From Pachyseris speciosa (lineage: Eukaryota > Cnidaria > Anthozoa > Scleractinia > Pachyseridae), in contig JAEMWC010000015.1 of NCBI GenBank assembly GCA_016490735.1, forward strand, positions 973,501 through 1,037,500: DNA of 64,000 bases. The letters are read 5' to 3'. The translations under genes and the position numbers were made by a program. The notes under the pieces were generated by a model. The model saw only the letters and a program-made list of their open reading frames with translations. It was not told the DNA's origin and searched no databases. Positions 29,901-38,900 of the stretch are shown here, in pieces (the first letter of the stretch is position 1; each line of letters starts with the position of its first letter).

Positions 29901-32560
29901 GCCCATGGACGGTTCACCAGCTTCAAGTCTCTGACACAAGATCAAGTGCGCATGCTCATTGACAAGGCGCCTAAAAAATCATGTCAGCTCGATCCGATCC
30001 AACCTCGATTGTTGTTCAGTCGCTGGACATTATCTTGCCAGTCATAACCAAGTTGGTTAATCTTTCTTTTGAGACCGGCCAGTTTGCTGGGACCTGGAAA
30101 GAGGCGCTTGTCTTGCCTTCTCTTAAGAAGCCTAACTTGGACATTGCCTATAAGAATTTCCGTCCAGTGAGCAATCTCGCCTATATATCCAAGCTCTCAG
30201 AAAGGGCGTGTGTCCATCAGTTCACTGAGCATCTGACAGTCACCGAGCGCCAGTCCCTGCTGCAATCTGCGTACAAACCTCTACACAGCACGGAAACAGC
30301 TTTACTCAAAGTAAAGAATGACATCCTGATGTCAATGAATCAGCAACATGTCACCCTGCTAGTTTTATTGGATTTAATCGAGCATTTGATACGATACATC
30401 ATGATAAGCTGATTCAGCGTCTTGAGTCTGACTGCGGTGTAGCGGGCAATGCACTTTCTTGGTTCAAGTCGTATTTATCTGACCGGTTCCAGCGAGTGTC
30501 TGTGAATGGTGGTCTTTCCAAGAAGTTCCCCCTGTGTCAAGGCGTCCCTCAGGGATCTTGCTTAGGCCCGCTGCTCTTCATCATATATACGCGCAAGCTA
30601 TTTGACATCGTGGAGCGTCATCTGCCACAAGTTCATTGCTATGCTGATGATACGCAGCTGTACGTTTCCTTCCGCCCAAACCAATCTGCGGATGCGGACG
30701 CTGCTCTAAAGTCTATGACTGACTGCATCAGTGATATTAGGAGCTGGATGATATCAGACAATCTAATGTTAAATGATGACAAAACAGAGTTTCTGATACT
30801 AGGTACAAGGCAGCAGCTAGCCAAAGTTAATATTGATAATATTAAGGTGGGCTCTGCTAAAGTGAGTCCTGTTTAGGCAGTTAGAAACCTTGGATCATGG
30901 TTCGATTCACAGCTCACTATGTCTAGTCATATTAGTAAGCTTTGTTCTGTTGCATTTTACCACCTGTGTAATATTCGACGCATACGCAAGTATTTATCTC
31001 AAGAAACTGCGGGGACGCTAGTCCATGCTTTCATAACGTCCCGCATCGATTATTGCAATAGCCTATTGTACGGGCTACCAAGCAACCAGCTTGCGAAAAT
31101 TCAGAGAGTTCTGAATGCTTCTGCCAGGCTAGTATGTAATGCGCCAAGGTTTTGTCATATTACACTTATAATGCGCGATTTGCATTGGTTGCCTATCAGG
31201 GCACGCATCAACTTCAAGGTACTTCTTCTCACGTTTAAGGCGTTACACGGCCTTGCGCCTCAGTATCTACAGTCCTTAATAAGTGCCAAGACATCACGCT
31301 ATAATCTTAGGGGTTCTAATACTTTACTCCTAACTATGCCATCAGTGAAATCTAAGACTACGCTAGGAGATCGGGCATTCGCCATCGCAGCGCCGTCATT
31401 ATGGAATTCTCTTCCTAGTGAGCTTCGCTCAATCACATGTTTAACTAGTTTTAAAGTGCATCTTAAGACCTTCCTTTTTAGACATGCATATACTTGATAG
31501 CGCTAATTATTTATCAATTAGTTTTACCATTTTACCATTAGTTTTAGTTATATATGTTTTTAACTTAGTAGTCCTGGCCATATTTTTAGTTTTACATCTA
31601 TTAGTTTTTGTACTTATCTTAAGAATGCGCATCTGATCATTCTTATGTAAAGATGCGCACTAGAAGTGCATAAATTATTATTATTATAAAGCATATTTAA
31701 AGTTGACGATCAATGTGCTGGGTCAGCGAGTAGAGGTACTTGCAGTTGCGTTGGCCCTGGTGGGGAAGTGAAAACGAATGTTTACATTTCACAACTAAAA
31801 CTGCCCACCGTAAAGGGATTCAAGAGATGACAGTTTTAGCGTTAAGGCTGGTTCCATATGATCGCAGGCCTTGTGGATCGCAGATCGCAAAAAGTTCTGT
31901 AATCGTCTGCGATCATAAAGGAAACACACTTCTGCGATCGTCTGCGATATGCAGACCGAAGATAGAACCATGTTTTATCTTCTTCTTGTGGAAAATAGAG
32001 CCATGTTCTATCTACTGCGATCACATGGAAACCAAAGTTCTGCGATCTGCGATCGAATCCTATCCCATAATATTTTTAATTCGCGTGTTCATTTGACATT
32101 TCCGCGATCATCTGCGATCAATATGGAAACCAAACTGTAGCCCATAATCACACCGAATGATGTGCAATGGTGGAGGGCAAGGGCTAGAAACTTTGATTAG
32201 CTTTCGAATTGCTTTGTTGTGGGTAAATTACGTTATACATTTATAAGGCGTGTTAACTTTTTTGTCGTATTCTTACAGTTAGATTTTTTGCCACAGGCCC
32301 ATAAATTTAGTTGCGGTGACCGGGTTGACGGACAGAAATCTCAATCATTTCATTTGATGCCATTTTTTAGATAATTTCTTGTTCCATTTAATGGGGTACA
32401 GGTATAATGTTAAATTTAGCTCAGGGTGTGTCCGTTTGAGAAGCTGGCTCACCTCATTGGTTTTCCCTTCAGGGAATACGCTGAACTGCATGCCAAGGTG
32501 CTCGAGGAAAGAAGAAAATGGCAAGAAGAATTAGAAAGTCAAAAGAAACAAGCATCGTGA
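19603..32560 (+). CDS. MTMR9: MTMR9-like myotubularin pseudophosphatase, C-terminal half in eight exons, with an in-frame TAA
   Basis: Eight exons (19603-19707, 20240-20365, 27293-27431, 27521-27605, 27884-27953, 28597-28696, 28883-29010, 32473-32560) give about 280 codons; the family is about 550 residues. Recognisable blocks are KGGGVEPESHYP, SMNSWLSKLEASSWL, GFEGLIDREWLRGGHPFAE, GTVFLLFLDCVWQ, FPCSFEFNDRFL, LWPSVASQSLV and a charged C-terminal coiled coil. These follow MTMR9, a catalytically inactive myotubularin that partners MTMR6/7/8 in phosphoinositide turnover. The splice sites are GT-AG, and phases match at every junction I could test. Two problems: TAA at 19635-19637 replaces the Gln/Trp-adjacent residue of HYPQW, and the exon joining 20365 to 27293 (the inactive active-site loop region) plus all 5' exons were not found. 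The locus may be a truncated pseudogene, or a real gene with a nonsense allele. Confidence 0.75.
19790..19960 (+). mobile_element. One-ended copy of the AGGGAGCTTAC MITE
   Basis: From ggagcttaagcaacgacaac onward the sequence follows the reverse complement of the right half of 13020-13372 (gcgagaacgccac, tttggtacatttctctgctg). The other terminal repeat is missing. It lies in the first visible MTMR9-like intron. Confidence 0.65.
20240..20365 (+). CDS. MTMR9: MTMR9-like exon
   Basis: The acceptor is ttctttgcag. The exon encodes ASLDPKVSMNSWLSKLEASS and then WLDYVQSVLSTVCYVAQCLD, corresponding to the MDRWLSKLEASNWL region of vertebrate MTMR9. The donor is cagg/gtacac. Confidence 0.85.
20384..21011. 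mobile_element. Long inverted-repeat MITE interrupted by a LINE tail
   Basis: ttaaaggggacctccactct (from about 20382) and its diverged inverse aagagtgaaggttaa (to about 21011) begin arms of about 170 bp. The arms share acgctaaattgttgg-, ataacatttaagtgta- and cgaaaataggc-type segments. Between them, 20640-20845 ends in cttgaataaactttatttta, a LINE-like 3' end. TTAA at both ends suggests piggyBac. Confidence 0.6.
21009..21055. repeat. (TAA)n/(TA)n microsatellite
   Basis: A run of about 14 taa units passes into tatatata. Confidence 0.9.
21056..25456. other. MTMR9-like intron, non-coding; small duplications only
   Basis: No exon could be assigned. Structures seen: a motif tatatatttagcca...agcctaga(a/t)(g/c)cggagct at both 21048-21078 and about 23030-23070; an imperfect direct duplication of about 85 bp at 22756-22920; another at 23410-23490 and 23647-23720 (ttgacataaatg...cggtcaacaggaat); a (GTC)n run at 25321-25342; and a perfect palindrome gacggcccttcgggccgtc at about 25430-25448. 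The frames in this stretch are short and match no family I know. Confidence 0.5.
25457..26250 (-). pseudogene. CR1-like LINE, 3' end, minus strand
   Basis: The minus-strand frame 26242-25868 contains GAFYHLHNLRRIRKYLDR, LDFCNGLLYGLPSNL, LQRVQNGAARLLYRAPRYCH and LHWLPVRSRIDHKILI, the conserved C-terminal domain of CR1-like LINE proteins. Further C-terminal sequence (LGDRAFMAAVPKLWN-like) follows in another frame down to about 25720, so it is frameshifted. The 3' end runs into gcgccatataaataaatatt and an ATT repeat. Confidence 0.8.
26356..26431. repeat. 31-bp-arm hairpin
   Basis: tttgatgtcacttgcacagc plus attgtagtgat folds onto atcactacaacgctgttgaa plus gtgacatcaaa with two or three mismatches and a short AT-rich loop. 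Confidence 0.75.
26571..26690. repeat. (ATA)n microsatellite, interrupted
   Basis: ata/atg triplet runs, ending in aataactttatttcagtgtc. Confidence 0.9.
26775..27042 (-). mobile_element. tRNA-derived SINE with an (ATT)n tail
   Basis: The minus strand starts gcagggatggcgcagtggtg (A-box region) and has gggttcgattcccggactcg (B-box region), then a body with tctccgagttctccggtttt and tgtaaagcgcatttgatcat, and ends in ttattattattg. The tRNA-like head has the right promoter boxes, but the remainder is not tRNA. It lies in the MTMR9-like intron 250 bp before the exon at 27293. Confidence 0.85.
27293..27431 (+). CDS. MTMR9: MTMR9-like exon
   Basis: The acceptor is ttacctgcag. The exon encodes FEGLIDREWLRGGHPFAERC and, after a short variable part, GTVFLLFLDCVWQ; the donor is cag/gttagt. 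The first base completes a Gly codon from an exon I could not locate. Confidence 0.9.
27521..27605 (+). CDS. MTMR9: MTMR9-like exon
   Basis: Encodes VYQQFPCSFEFNDRFLITLF and EHAYSSQFG, a hallmark myotubularin block. The acceptor is ctccacag and the donor tttg/gtaagt. Phase fits both neighbours. Confidence 0.92.
27884..27953 (+). CDS. MTMR9: MTMR9-like exon
   Basis: Encodes TFLCNSEAERQAAKLKTKTI and SLW. The acceptor is cttttcag and the donor tatg/gtgagg. Phase 2 in, phase 2 out. Confidence 0.9.
28103..28450. mobile_element. Mutator-like MITE with a perfect 9-bp target duplication
   Basis: tagcctccttcg(t/c)agacgtc is inverted at the other end, with arms of about 95 bp carrying gcgttccttccccacgaacg-like and cttccgttcgc segments. 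gatcgaatt flanks both sides exactly (28094-28102 and 28451-28459). No coding capacity. It lies in the MTMR9-like intron next to a SINE head. Confidence 0.85.
28460..28535 (-). mobile_element. tRNA-like SINE head fragment
   Basis: The minus strand reads cgcgggttcgattctcggac (B-box region) and an ggaactcgcctccaaacaat part like the SINE at 26775, but the A-box end is degraded. Confidence 0.65.
28597..28696 (+). CDS. MTMR9: MTMR9-like exon
   Basis: Encodes SYLNHSDILNPLLNPMYEPN and DSVLWPSVASQSL, matching the NPLFEANNLVIWPSVAPQSL region of MTMR9. The acceptor is ttttcgtag and the donor tctc/gtaagt. Confidence 0.92.
28883..29010 (+). CDS. MTMR9: MTMR9-like exon
   Basis: Encodes VLWPGLFLKWRESNKNEDIL, then a charged helix ending SKAISLR. 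The acceptor is accacgcag and the donor agaag/gtaacg. Confidence 0.9.
29319..31690 (+). pseudogene. CR1-like LINE with internal deletion and broken frames, in the MTMR9-like intron
   Basis: An N-terminal piece to about 29830 ends in the start of an endonuclease domain (LTLCSLNVRSAKSKSADLLD), after which most of the endonuclease is deleted. Reverse-transcriptase blocks follow: FRPVSNLAYISKLSER, QGVPQGSCLGPLLFI and the catalytic CYADDTQLY at about 30642-30668. The C-terminal domain ends LGDRAFAIAAPSLWNSLPSE at about 31430. There are frame changes near 30000 and 30380 and an in-frame TAG at 30874-30876. The 3' end is a short ATT repeat at about 31677. It is not functional. The 5' boundary is approximate. 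Confidence 0.8.
31850..32131. mobile_element. MITE with GATCGCAG repeats
   Basis: ggttccatatgatcgcag (31850-31867) is inverted at 32112-32131 (ctgcgatcaatatggaaacc). The interior repeats ctgcgatc and gatcgcag several times, and aatagagccatgttctatct occurs twice with variation. No coding capacity. Confidence 0.65.
32473..32560 (+). CDS. MTMR9: MTMR9-like last exon
   Basis: The acceptor is cccttcag. The exon encodes EYAELHAKVLEERRKWQEEL and ESQKKQAS, then TGA at 32558-32560: a coiled coil, as expected for the heterodimerisation end of this family. The phase fits the exon ending at 29010 across a 3.46-kb intron. Confidence 0.85.
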
Positions 32561-32743
32561 TGTTTAAATCTGCTTGAAGAATCTCCACCCTGCACCTCTC
32601 ACGGCTCAGGAACGCCTTTTGATCCCAACCGATTTACGGACTACAGTTTCTGTTTGGGATTATTCAGACCTCTGAAATTTGTTCAATCTACGTAGCTAGC
32701 ATCTCACGTCGAGACAGTTTTTAAACAAATGACTATGAATATA

Positions 32744-32934
32744 TGTGGCGGAGTTGATTCAACAAGGATACAAACAAATTTGAATTAAAACGGCGCGGTA
32801 TAATATCAACAAACTGCATTTGACAAAACTACAGACAGCCAAGATGGCTGATCATTTTGAGCACATGGTAAGCAATCTGTTCGTGGGGGGCCTGTCCTTA
32901 TGAAGAAAGCCGCTGACGCGAACAGTCGGCAACA
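32744..32934 (-). repeat. 3' LTR of the BEL element
   Basis: 191 bp, bounded by tg...ca. By base-by-base reading it is identical to 39461-39651. Confidence 0.95.
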
Positions 32935-32961
32935 TCGCCACCCCTGTGTACGGCTATAAGT

Positions 32962-35900
32962 CTACACACATTGTTCAGCCTCCTCTAAGAGACAGAGCTT
33001 GACGACTGGTCGCTTATATGTCCCTCGCTTGGTTTGGACCTCAACTGTGCGGATCACGCCATCGTCCCCTGGGAACGTTCTGACGACTCGACCGAGATTC
33101 CACTGACCGCGAGGAGCATTTTCATCAATCACAAGCACAAGATCACCAGTTTGGACATTCCTTCGGTTTCTAGTTTTCCATTTCTTCCGTTCTGTAAGGG
33201 TTGGCAAGTACTCCCGTAGCCATCTTCTCCAGAAATGGTCGGTTAGAGTCTGGGCTTGTCTCCATCTTTTCCTGGAACATAAATCTCTCTCGTCAAAGAC
33301 ATCAGGAGACAGGTTTGGGCTGCTTCTTCCTATCAGGAAATGGTTTGGAGTAATTGGCTCCACGTCTTGAGGATCGACACTTACATGAGTCAGTGGTCTG
33401 CTGTTGAGTAAACTTTCATTTTCCCCCATGAACGTGAGGAGTGTCTCATCATTCACTAGTTGACCATTCAGGGTGATTTTCAGTGCTTTCTTTGCTGATC
33501 TGACAAGTCTTTCCCATACTCCCCCGAAGTGAGGAGCAGAGGGAGGGTTAAAGAACCACTGAATTCCATCTTGCGATAGGGTGTCTGATATCTTGGCTTG
33601 GTCCAACCTGTCTAGGCAATCCTTTAGCTCCCGCTCAGCACCAACGAAGTTAGTTCCGTTGTCACTATAGAGGTATCTGGGCCTTCCTCTTCTAGCTATC
33701 ATCCTTCTTAACGCCATGATAAAGCTGTCTGTGTCAAGTGAATGAGCAATCTCTAGGTGTACCGCTCTAGTCGTCAGGCAAGTAAACAAACAGCCATAAC
33801 GCTTGACAGTCGATCTTCTTTCTTTGACCAACATCGGGCCGAAATAATCTACGCCAGTGTGGTAGAAGGGTGGAGAAAACGGCTGTAATCTACTTGGGGG
33901 TAGACTCGCCATCAGTGGAGGTGCTGGTTTGGCATTGTATTTCTTGCAGATACGGCATGCCTTAATTGCTTTCTTGATAGCCGATCTCACTTGCGGCACC
34001 CAGTAACGCTGTCGTAGCTCTGAGAGGACATGTTCTGGTCCCGAGTGATTCAACTTTCGATGCAGATGGGTAACTATCAGTGGGACAATATCATTCTTCT
34101 TTGGAATAATAGCAGGATGTTTAGCTTGATGAGGAATTGGTGCATGTTTGATTCTGCCTCCAACTCGCAGTATGCCCTTCTCGTCTACATAAGGGTGAAG
34201 AGAACTAAGATCACTACTCTGAGGGAGCTCCTTTCCCGACTTCAATTTCTTCACGTCTTCACCGTAAGCCTGGGCTTGGGCCGTCTTGATCCAAAATACT
34301 TCTGCACTGGCAAGTTCTTCCACAGAGAGTGGTTTACCTGTCAGCTTCAAACGTTTTTCTTTATCTCGACAGCTTGCAACAAATCGGAGCACCCAGGCAG
34401 TCACTCGGACTAAATGAATCCACGATGATGTTTTCTTAGGGTCCAAGAACTCATTCGAAACCTCAATAGAGAGACCAGACCAGGCACTGCATTTTACTTC
34501 AGGGTCGCACTCATCAGGTGGCTGGCACGTTTTTTGCTTCGGCCATAGGTCATCGTCCTGCTGGAGGAACTTCGGTCCATGAATCCACCTGCTCTCCTGG
34601 GCAAGGGCTTGTGCGGAGAGACCTCTTGAACAGTCATCTGCAACATTCAGGTGTCCAGGGACATGTCTCCAACTCTCAGGATCGCACACTTCTCTTATTT
34701 CGGCAACTCGATTAGCCACAAAGGTATGGAACCGGGTTCCTTGGCTCTTGATGTACTGTAGGACAGTCGTTGAGTCTGTCCAGTAGGTTATCTGGTTGGG
34801 GTTTACATCCAGCTCCTTTTGAATGGTTTGGCCCATTCTAACTGCCATCACTGCAGCCTGTAGCTCTAATCTTGGGATAGACAACAGTTTCACAGGAGCT
34901 AGTCTCGCTTTACCAAACACAAAGGCACACTGATAGGAGTGACCACAAGTTTCAAATCTCCAGTACGCAGCAGCACCAAATGCAACTTCTGAGGCGTCAG
35001 CAAAGATATGAAGCTGTGCGCTTTCAAACTGGGAACCCAGCCAATCGCTTAAGTAGCATCTAGGGACTGAGAAATTCGCAAGATAGGGCAATTCTTCCTT
35101 CCAAGCAATCCATGCTTCTAATAATGGACCTGATATAGGGTCATCCCAGTCGTACTTATGTCTCCAAAGTTCTTGAAGGATCAACTTGGCTCTCAAAACG
35201 AACGGTGCTACTAAACCAAGGGGGTCAAAGATTGTCGATATCTGCTTCAGAATTCCACGTTTGGTTGCTGCTAGCTGCTTCGTGGCTGCCTTGATCTCTA
35301 AGGTGTCTCGCTCTACATTCCAAAGAATTCCCAATGCTCTCTCAACTGGGAGATGGTCTAGATCCAAATCAAGTGGCTCGGAAGTACCAGGTGTACCCAG
35401 AATATCTTCCGGAGGCAGCTGAGCTAACACCGTTCGACTATTACTCATGAACTTGGTCAAGCGAAAGCCACCCCGTGAGAGAAGGTCGGTGAGCTGGACA
35501 GCGAGCTTGGTTGCCTCTTCTTCTGACGGGAGCGACTTCAACAGGTCGTCCATGTAGAAATCTCTTAATACTGAACTGATCGTTTCTTTACTGTACGCGG
35601 ATGCATTATTTATGGCAGTTTTCCTCAAACAATAGCTTGCACAGCTTGGACTAGATTTGGCACCAAAGATCATAGCTTGCATTTGGTACACCTCAGGTGG
35701 CCGCTCTCGGTCAGCTCCCCTCCAGAGGAATCTCAATGACGGTTGATCACTTTCAATGACTCGTACCTGGAAAAACATAGTCTCAATGTCTGCAATCATA
35801 GCAATGGCGTGTAATCTAAACCGCATGATAACACCCACAAGGGAGTTCAGCAGGTCAGGTCCTGTAACCAATCGATCATTCAAAGAGGTGCCCTTATGTG

Positions 35901-38900
35901 AAGCTGCAGCATCAAACACTACCCTAACCTTTCCTGGTTTGTTGGGATTCGTCACAGCATGATGTGGTAAGTACCATGTGTTGTCTGGCTCATGAGCTGC
36001 CTCAGCAGGCGACAACTTTCTTGCATAACCCTTGGCTATGTAGGTTTCTAGGGTCTCATAGTAGCCCTTGGACTTCTCTTTGTCTTTGTCCAGACTTCGT
36101 TCCAAACTTGAAAGTCTTCTCTCAGCTAGGATACGGTTATTTGGAAGCTTGATGTCTTCATCCTTCCAAAGCAAACCAGTTTCGTAATGGCCCAGGTCAG
36201 TTCGAAAATGTGTAGTGTTCTCTAAGCGCTCTAGAGCTTTCTCATCTTCAGCAGATCTGGGGTTATCTATCTGGAACTTGGTACCAAATGACTCTGTCTT
36301 CCACCATTCCTCAACTTGACTGTGCAGAGTGCTATCTACGGCAACACAGTGGCCGACATGCCCGTGATCTGTTCGTGTGGTAAGGATTCCTTTAGCAGCA
36401 CCAGCAACTGCCCAACCAAAGTCAGTTCGTACAGCGTAAGGTTGACCCTTTGGTCCTTGTCTCCACTCATGCTGAATCATAGCTTCAACTACTTGGACTC
36501 CAATGAGTAGACCAATCTGCTTAGTAGAGACAGCAGGGACGTCGAGGTCTTGGAGGTGTTTCCAGCTACTTCTAATGCTCTCCCTTATAAGTCTAACCGG
36601 AGGTACATTCAATCTGGGAACTGTCCACGCACCATGAATGGGAACAGGTTTATTCACAGCTTGTTTGCCAGTAGGTGTCACCACTAGGTTAACTACTCTT
36701 GATCTGCGGGGGGAACCATCGTACTCAACATTGCCAAGAGAGAGAAGTTGTTCAGGGCCCTCAAGCTGCAACTGGTCAGCAATATCTTGTCGGATCAAGG
36801 TGTCTGAGCTACCATCGTCCAGAATAGCAAATGTGTTGATGGGGGCCACCCCGTCTTTGCCTTGAATTTGGACAGGTACAACTTGAAAGTACACTGATCT
36901 GTCCATAATCCTCAGGGAATTAGTGGCCGCCACGTATGATGAAGCTCCTGGTTCGCTGTCTGAACCTTTTCGAGGGTTTGGTTGAGGGTCCTGAGTTGGC
37001 TGCCGCTCATCATTTACATCCTCAAAATGTAGCAGGGTGTGGTGATGCTTCTTGCAACCAGTTACTCTGCAGTGGTCCTTGCAAGGGCATTCCCTTACTT
37101 GATGCCCCCCTTTTAGACAGTTAAGGCACAACTGCATGTCTTTGACAATTTCAAAGCGTTCACGGGCAGACTTGCTCTTGAATTTCTCACACCGATAAGG
37201 GGGGTGAGCTTCATCACAGCATGGACAAACTGTTGACTTAGGCCTTTTGCGTTCTACGGGGTTGTTCCCAAGTGGTGTATTCCCTGACACATGCAGAGTG
37301 CTGTTTCTAAGGTTTGGTTCCCTCTTTAGTGGATCACGCTTGTTGTTCAGAGGCGGCTTGGCTGGTTCCTGTTGCTCTAGGTGTTGTCTTGCTCTAACAT
37401 GTTCTGAGAGCCACCGGTCTAGGTCAAACAAGTTGGGTCTTCCTTGGCCTTCATGTCTCTGAACTTCCATTGCCCATTTAGATGCTAAAACATCAGGGAG
37501 CTTCTCCACTGCTATGGACAAGTTTGTTTCACTAAGGAGATCAGCAATAAATCTCTGTCTATGGAGGGTTGAAATGGTTGCCCTCAGGGTTTGGTGCAGT
37601 TTAGCCAATCCAGCGTGGTCTCGCAGGTGTGGAGATGGTGTGTTTTTTAGAGTCACAATAGCAGCGCGCACTATCTTTCCAGAGTCTGCAAACCTTGTCT
37701 TGAGCATTCTGAGTGCTAATATGTAATTGCTACCATCTTCACCTAGGAACTGTATTTCACTCTTTGCAGCACCAGTGACAGCATTTTGGAGGTAAGTCAG
37801 TCGCTGATTATCATTAAGAAAGGGCTGGTCATGAACAATACTCTTAAATCTTCCAATCCATAAGGGCCAATCAAGTGGTGAGCCGCCAAATTTTCCAAGG
37901 TCAAACTTAGGAAGTGAGCGCTCCAATGCCGAGAAGCTACAATAATGATGTGGAGTTGGGCGTGACTGAGGCCTTACACTGAACTCATCTAATTCATCTA
38001 TCCAGGCATCTTGAGGTGGGCCTGGAAATGCAGGGATGAGGCTCCATGTTGCTTGTGGCTGGAAAGGTGCTCCATGCACTCTGGGGGTAGTCATTGCAGT
38101 TTGGCTAGGAACACCCCAGCCTCTCCAAGGGGAGTTTTGCGCAACTGGCGTCACTAATTCTACCTGGCTAGTTGGGGCCTCATGGCTTGGTAGAGGAGTT
38201 GTATTTGAAGTTGTTACTGTAGCAGCGGTTCTAGGTTTTGTCCAAGGATCTTTGTAAGGAGCACAGCTTGAAGGAGGTTGCATCATAGTTGGCTGATTGT
38301 TAGTGACAGCTGTATCCAATAGGGCACCACTAGCAGTGAGGGTGGATGGGTCTGCAGCTTGATTAGCACCCTTTTCAGTTGACTGTGGTACGACTGATGG
38401 TGAGGATTTAGAGAGTAAGGGGGGACCACTGGGGTAATCTGAGTCCCATGGCCCGTCAATGTGCTTGTGTGATGTGTCTGGGCGTCCTGTGACAGGGGTA
38501 TCTTCTACTTCCTTAATAAGTTTGGCTTCCAGTATAGCTCGTTCTACAGTTTCTTCTAATTCTCTAAGTTTTCTCACTCTCATGGCATCTTCATTCAATC
38601 GTTGCAATTCTTCAATTTCTACTTCTACTTGTGCTTTGGTTTGTCTTAAGCTAGCCTCTCTTTTAGCTTGAAGCTCACTCAGTTTCTGATCTTCACTTTC
38701 TTTCTTTCTAGCTGCTTCCAAATCATGCTGTAAGAGTTTAGCTTCAATAACCTTCTCTTTGTATCGTGAGACTTTAGAAGTTACTGATGCAACACTTGAT
38801 TTAGTCTTAAGTGAAGCACTCTTTGAGAAACGTTCAGGTTCGGTAACAACTGTAGGTGTATCGCTAATTCGTTCCAGATAATAACGTTCAATGTTTTCGA

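Noticed and set aside
29319..30047. Host gene of 242 codons in the MTMR9-like intron
   Set aside because: It is the N-terminal part and deleted endonuclease of a CR1-like LINE fused by deletion to the linker before its reverse transcriptase.
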